A DNA stretch of 64,000 nucleotides. Origin: Apostichopus japonicus. Taxonomy: Eukaryota; Echinodermata; Holothuroidea; Aspidochirotida; Stichopodidae. The stretch lies in NCBI RefSeq assembly GCF_037975245.1, contig NC_092564.1:2195984-2259983 (forward strand). The letters run 5' to 3'. A model generated the notes under the pieces. That model had not been told where the DNA came from, ran no database searches, and worked only from the letters and a program-made list of their open reading frames with translations. Below are positions 63,645-64,000 of this stretch, piece after piece; position 1 is the stretch's first letter, and each line of letters opens with the position of its first letter. The position numbers and the translations under genes were made by a program.

Positions 63645-64000
63645 TTTTATAAGTAATAAGTGTTGTCCTGAGGTATGTCCCCACCCCCAATCACACCCCT
63701 AGCTGACACCACATGACTGCCTTGTTATAGACCCTAAATTGAAAGGAACCTTATGTGCAATCATGCAAAGTGTAAACGTGTACAAACATGTGAACTTCAG
63801 GAACCAACCCAGAGTCCGAATGGCTGCTAAGTTCAACAAGGTTGTTCTGTAAGGGTGCAAAGACCTCGCGAACTTTAACCCTTAGACCGGAGAAGAGATA
63901 ATGGCACTCTTTCCACCTCTCTCTCTGTTCCCCTCTCTCTGTGTCTTTGCATAATTTTGAAGTGTATCATTAGAAAAACAAGATTGCAAAACTTGAGTTA

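Larger units (their letters stand above)
60945..64000. other. 3' flank with no gene recognised
   Basis: It contains a G-rich patch (61660-61690), the CRE cluster (62773-62914), a small GGGTCGGAGTGGTG duplication (63370-63425) and a TA run (63609-63643). Open frames are short and unlike any family. Part of this may be Mox 3' UTR. Confidence 0.55.

Overview
This looks like 64 kb of an AT-rich, intron-rich metazoan genome. It carries one protein-coding gene that I recognise with confidence: a Mox/Meox (Gax/Mesenchyme homeobox) gene on the + strand. Its four coding exons span 25262-60122, with introns of about 21.3, 9.6 and 2.9 kb. The joined product is 343 residues and has a complete homeodomain at residues 198-257, interrupted by an intron at the common homeobox position between homeodomain residues 44 and 45. 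Splice sites, reading phase and conserved residues all agree. The N-terminus (MEHSLYG) and a short His run echo vertebrate MEOX2. Taxon is inferred only: the noncoding style (frequent TAGCCTA/AGGCCTA words, long TA runs, long G and C homopolymers, tRNA-derived and hAT-like elements) suggests a marine invertebrate deuterostome, plausibly an echinoderm.

Layout. 1-25 kb is a 5' flank with no convincing gene. It holds a tRNA-like SINE head (1876-1959), two candidate hAT-like non-autonomous transposons (3925-4203 and 4655-5268), a 117-bp TA run, and two neighbouring satellites: an 89-bp family at about 8.67-9.56 kb and a 69/71-bp family with a 140-bp dimeric higher-order period at about 10.26-11.11 kb. 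A C-rich tract (12.19 kb) and a GGCTATA/TATAGCC palindromic island (15.1-15.5 kb) follow. 25.26-25.38 kb is Mox exon 1. Intron 1 (25.4-46.6 kb) contains a hAT-like element with a perfect 8-bp target duplication (29100-30006), a TTG-rich 34-bp repeat (36.3-36.9 kb) and a 155-bp pyrimidine tract (40.6 kb). Exon 2 is at 46.6-47.1 kb. Intron 2 contains a 41-bp minisatellite (49.9 kb) and a three-part TAC/GTA/TAC block (54.5 kb). Exon 3 is at 56.7-56.9 kb and exon 4 at 59.8-60.1 kb. About 200 bp past the stop codon is a 293-bp by 293-bp inverted repeat with a 37-nt loop. The last 3 kb is noncoding, with a cluster of perfect CRE palindromes.

The most unusual signals, apart from the gene, are the long hairpin just 3' of the Mox coding sequence, the paired satellites upstream of the gene, and the apparent excess of the exact 8-mer TGACGTCA (13 copies counted by eye, all between 21 and 63 kb). 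No prokaryotic-type operons, CRISPR arrays, rRNA genes or viral genes were seen. Almost all open reading frames outside the four exons look like chance or repeat-derived reading frames.
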